From assembly GCA_025618425.1 (NCBI GenBank), contig CM046845.1:3332541-3396540 (forward strand): a DNA stretch of 64,000 nt, read 5' to 3'. The position numbers and the translations under genes were made by a program. Source of the DNA: Heliocidaris tuberculata (taxonomy: Eukaryota; Echinodermata; Echinoidea; Camarodonta; Echinometridae). The notes under the pieces were generated by a model. The model was not told the DNA's origin. It worked only from the letters and a program-made list of their open reading frames with translations, and made no database searches. Positions 60,493 through 64,000 of this stretch are shown piece by piece (position 1 is the first letter of the stretch; each line of letters opens with the position of its first letter).

Positions 60493-63400
60493 GAGCAGGG
60501 CGTGCTGTGCATTACGCGCGAAGGTCGAAAAACTCCGGTGGCGATAAAAGGGGCTTCCCGCAACAAATGTTTATTGATCTTTTGCTTCACAAATACGGAT
60601 GGCCATTGACCATTGTCATGATGCCTATATGCTTCTTGGAAGTGTTGATGTTTCCTAGAACAAGATTTAATTCCTCACTGCTAGTACATTTAATTTAGAT
60701 AACCTATATCCAGGAGCAAGGGCGATCTTATTTCAAGATGATGAAATTTCATCTTTTCGGAACTACATGTAAATTGTAACAATATCATACAGATGTGTGT
60801 GCAACATAGTAGCAAGGATTCTCGACGTAGATGTATAATGTTTTTAAAATTATTATTATTTATATGTTTTATTAAGTGTTTACATTCATTGTCAGCTTTA
60901 CAAAAATACTTACTGAAAGATGTTTTTATCATAAAACACTTCAGTATGCATGTAAATTAAATTCATGAAGGGTGTAAGTCTGTAAAATAATTCAAAGAGC
61001 CCGTTATGACGATGAATTTTGTTGTCCAGTGTGAAAGAAATAATAAAATTTTCGCTTATTCAACATGTTCAGAGTTTGCATACACCTGTTCATCAGCGGA
61101 GGTGAAGGGGGAGGGGAAGTGGACTCTGCATCTGGCAAAAAAAAATGCTCAACAACAACCCAAAAAACAAAAACAAAACAAAAAACTAAACAAAACTTTG
61201 CAAGAGAAGACATCTACTTCCAGTTCCACCGACCACCCACATCTATCACCGGATCAGGGACGAATTCCGCCCTGGTTTCATCACTTTCTGGATACGCCTT
61301 TATGGTGTTCCCCTGCGTTCCTCCCAATTATGATCGAATGCCCCCTCCCCCACGGCATTTTGTGAATTAGTCTAGGCCTATACTGTAGTGCTGGTGCGTC
61401 GATTATGGGGTGGCAGGGGGGGGGGGGCAGTTGCCCCCAAGCCATATTGAGGGGGCAAACATATCGTTTTGCCCCACCCCCCGCCATAAATCTGGAGGTG
61501 TAACATTAAATAAGGAAAAAGGATGCAAAACTCGGGAAATGAAACCTTCCAAACAATGAAGTACAAAAGGTATTACACGATCAGACTTTAATTTCCCTGC
61601 TTCATGTATACCGTGGGGAAGCTGTTAATTAAGAGGCGTTAAAAATAAAGAATGGTACTATTAGGCTGTCTTGCCCCCCTCCCATCCGAAAAACGGATCG
61701 ACGCCCCTGTTATACTGCACTCATTGCATTATCCTGGTTTATAAGGAAATGGATTAGAATTGATCTTTGCATTCATGTTTCAAAATAACGCAAAATTGAT
61801 GTGAATCACTGACAAAAATAAATGGTGGACCTAATAAATATAAAAAGAGCAAATTAAAAATCTGACATAATTACCAGCAGTGGCGTAACGTGGGTCTAGC
61901 CATGGAGGGGGAATCGGTCCTTTGGTGAATGAAATACGAATTAACAAGGCTACTGATTTGGGGGATGCGGGACTAGGGGTCCTACGATTTTTTTCTTGAC
62001 GACTTTTCCACTCTCCATTCTTTTCCTTCTTTTCTTTTCTTTCCCCTTTTCTCGCCTTTCAAGGGGGGGGGGGGCACGTGCCCCTTTCCCCCATAGCTAC
62101 ACCAAAGGGCACCGGGGGGGGGGGGACTAGCATACGAATCATTTTTGTTGCCGGGCGGACTCACCTCTACCCCCCCATGTATATATTCCAAGTTCCATCC
62201 CTTAAACCTGAAGGTGTAACTCTTCTTCGACATCACATTCGCAAGATTGTCATCACCATCAACGCAATATCAAACTTGTACACTTATGAGGACAGACATG
62301 AATGTAACTTACTTCTTCCATGATTATCACAATACGGTACTTCAATCAAAACAGAAAACCACATGTTTACAATAACGGTATTATAACTGTACATTTCTAC
62401 GTATGTTTATTTTGTGTTATTACTGCATGGCTTAATGTGCATGTTGTGGTATTTATTTCCTATAGTTGATACAGTTTGCTTTATGTATGAACAACAACAA
62501 CATTAGTCACCAGATGCAGTTTTAGAATTCCATCTTTTTAATGAAATACAAGAAGGGAACTATAGTATTGCAAAAGGGAAACTATAGATGGACAGCTACA
62601 GGCGCCGGTATCAGCATTTTGAAAGGGGGGGGGGGGCACAACAACATAAAAAGTAGGCAAAAGGTCATTAAATTGTGCGTTTTGCCGACACGGTTCGAAA
62701 AATTGAACCCCGAAGTTTTGGATGTGTGCGTGTGTGGGAGTGGGGGATGGGAGGGGGGAGGTGACACACACCCCCTACCACCCCACTTTCCCTCTCTAGC
62801 GACGCCACTGCCGCCAAGAAATACGTCGACACAGAGAGCTCGACAGCAAAGTTTAGAGAAGTATCAACTGAGATGGCGCTATAACAAAACACTTCAAACT
62901 ACATTACACCATCGAGATCGATGAATATTACATGCACCGCAGACCATGCACGGAGAACGTTACTACTGTGACCCCCTGTGACCATCTTTCACGCAGCACA
63001 ATGCACAGACCTTTTCCTTTCTTCGTTTCTGCAAATAAATCTATCTATTTTCCAAGCAACTACTGTGACCCCCTGTGACCATCTTTCACGCAACACAATG
63101 CACAAACCTTTTCCTTTCTTCGTTTCTGCAAATAAATCTTAATATCTATTTTCCAAGCAATTTACTACACATTTCATTTGCTGCCACATATATATGTCCT
63201 GCAACGAATCTGATTCTTGAATTTGAAAGTGCAGCAGTCTGACATGTCTGATGAAACATAAAAAAAAAGGCAAACTTTTAAAGCAATTTATTTCTCAGTT
63301 CAGACGCATCATGCTTATCCTCTCACTTTTTTCCCACGAGAGGAGGGCTGAACTGGGGTGACAGACACTGGTGCACTAGTGGGGGGGGGGGGGGGCTGCA

Positions 63401-64000
63401 GCCCCCCAATGAGTTCCACGATCAAAGAAAAAAAAATGAAAAGGAAAAAAAAACGAAGGGGGAAATGAAAGAAAGAAAGAAAGAAAGAAAGAAAGAAGAA
63501 AGAAGAAGAAAGGAAAAAAGATAACCAAAAGATGTCCATTTATATTCCCCCTGGTTAGAAAAAATGTATTTTTGTGATTATACAGTAGTCATGGTAGTAC
63601 GTCTTTTAGAACGTATAAATCGCTGAATTTTCTTAGTATCTCCCCTTCCACGTACATATATGCATCTTATTTTCTCATAATTTTCTTATTATAGGAGGGT
63701 AACTTTCCTCTTATACCCAAACCAGCCCCTTTACAATAGGATCACACACTATCATGAAATTTCTTTTGAAACTGAGGGAAGTAAATAAGGAGTTAAGGCA
63801 AAAGCACACTACTCAGGCTTCGAAGTTCTCTAGAATGCAAACTTTCATTAGGGAAATGTATCTTAGTTACATTTCCCTGCTCAGACTTTGCTCCTTATAC
63901 TTGTGTGCATAAAAGTGATCAAAGTTTCAAACTACAAAATATAAAAAATACTGGCTCGATCGCTACGCGACCTCGCAAAATAGAATATTCAATTCAGCAA
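60493..64000. other. Upstream flank of the DOK-like gene, repeat-rich
   Basis: No gene is recognised. From about 61380 onward the sequence is dense in mobile-element remnants: several 12-15 bp G runs, CAGTGGCGTA at 61876 with a matching GACGCCACTG near 62800, a palindromic GGGGGCTGCAGCCCCCC block near 63390, and a 97-bp tandem duplication (62962-63158). These look like nested non-autonomous elements, but no complete one could be delimited. Confidence 0.5.
62962..63158. repeat. 97-bp tandem duplication
   Basis: ACTACTGTGACCCCCTGTGA begins at 62962 and again at 63059. The two units differ at only a few positions plus a short TTAATA insertion in the second, so the duplication is recent. Confidence 0.9.

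Overview
The window looks like nuclear DNA from a marine invertebrate deuterostome, most likely an echinoderm and probably a sea urchin. Two animal genes have GT-AG introns of up to 17.7 kb. The rest is AT-rich and carries many short inverted-repeat elements, microsatellites, minisatellites and long poly-G tracts. The species call is inference from gene content and repeat style. There is no bacterial, viral, organellar or CRISPR signature, and no transposase or reverse transcriptase ORF is visible.

Gene 1 (+ strand, 4156-28128) is the ortholog of MTSS1/MIM (missing in metastasis). Eight coding exons are present, with phase-compatible junctions throughout. They encode the C-terminal part of the I-BAR/IMD domain, the serine-rich region with a DSGxxS motif, proline-rich segments, a poly-Ser tract, a long Gln-rich stretch and the C-terminal actin-binding WH2 motif with its stop codon. 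The N-terminal exons of the IMD were not found and probably lie left of position 1.

Gene 2 (- strand, 60118 down to 39121) is a complete DOK-type adaptor with a PH domain and an IRS-type PTB domain. Its first coding exon is only 22 codons (60053-60118) and is separated by a 17.7-kb intron from the exon carrying the rest of the PH domain (42041-42365). The PTB domain spans the next exon and the start of the last one. The last exon also encodes a very long acidic tail with KTNGDTDV repeats and only one tyrosine, which is unusual for a docking protein.

The two genes converge, with stop codons at 28128 and 39121. The 11 kb between them should hold both 3' UTRs. Layout: 1-4155 intron of MTSS1; 4231-21804 its 17.6-kb intron, rich in repeats; 21805-28128 the clustered remaining exons; 28129-39120 convergent 3' region; 39121-42365 DOK exons 4 to 2; 42366-60052 DOK intron 1, full of mobile-element remnants; 60053-60118 DOK exon 1; above 60119 its 5' UTR and promoter, then repeat-rich DNA.

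Both products are membrane-associated signalling or scaffold proteins: MTSS1 couples PIP2 membrane curvature to actin, and DOK couples receptors to Ras and other pathways. Nothing in the sequence shows that they work together. The most interesting observations are a phase-compatible partial copy of an I-BAR exon within an MTSS1 intron, the tyrosine-poor DOK tail, a family of hairpins that resemble microRNA precursors, an 11-bp minisatellite with a 165-bp higher-order period, several families of short inverted-repeat elements with recognisable target duplications, and a strong strand bias of long G runs.
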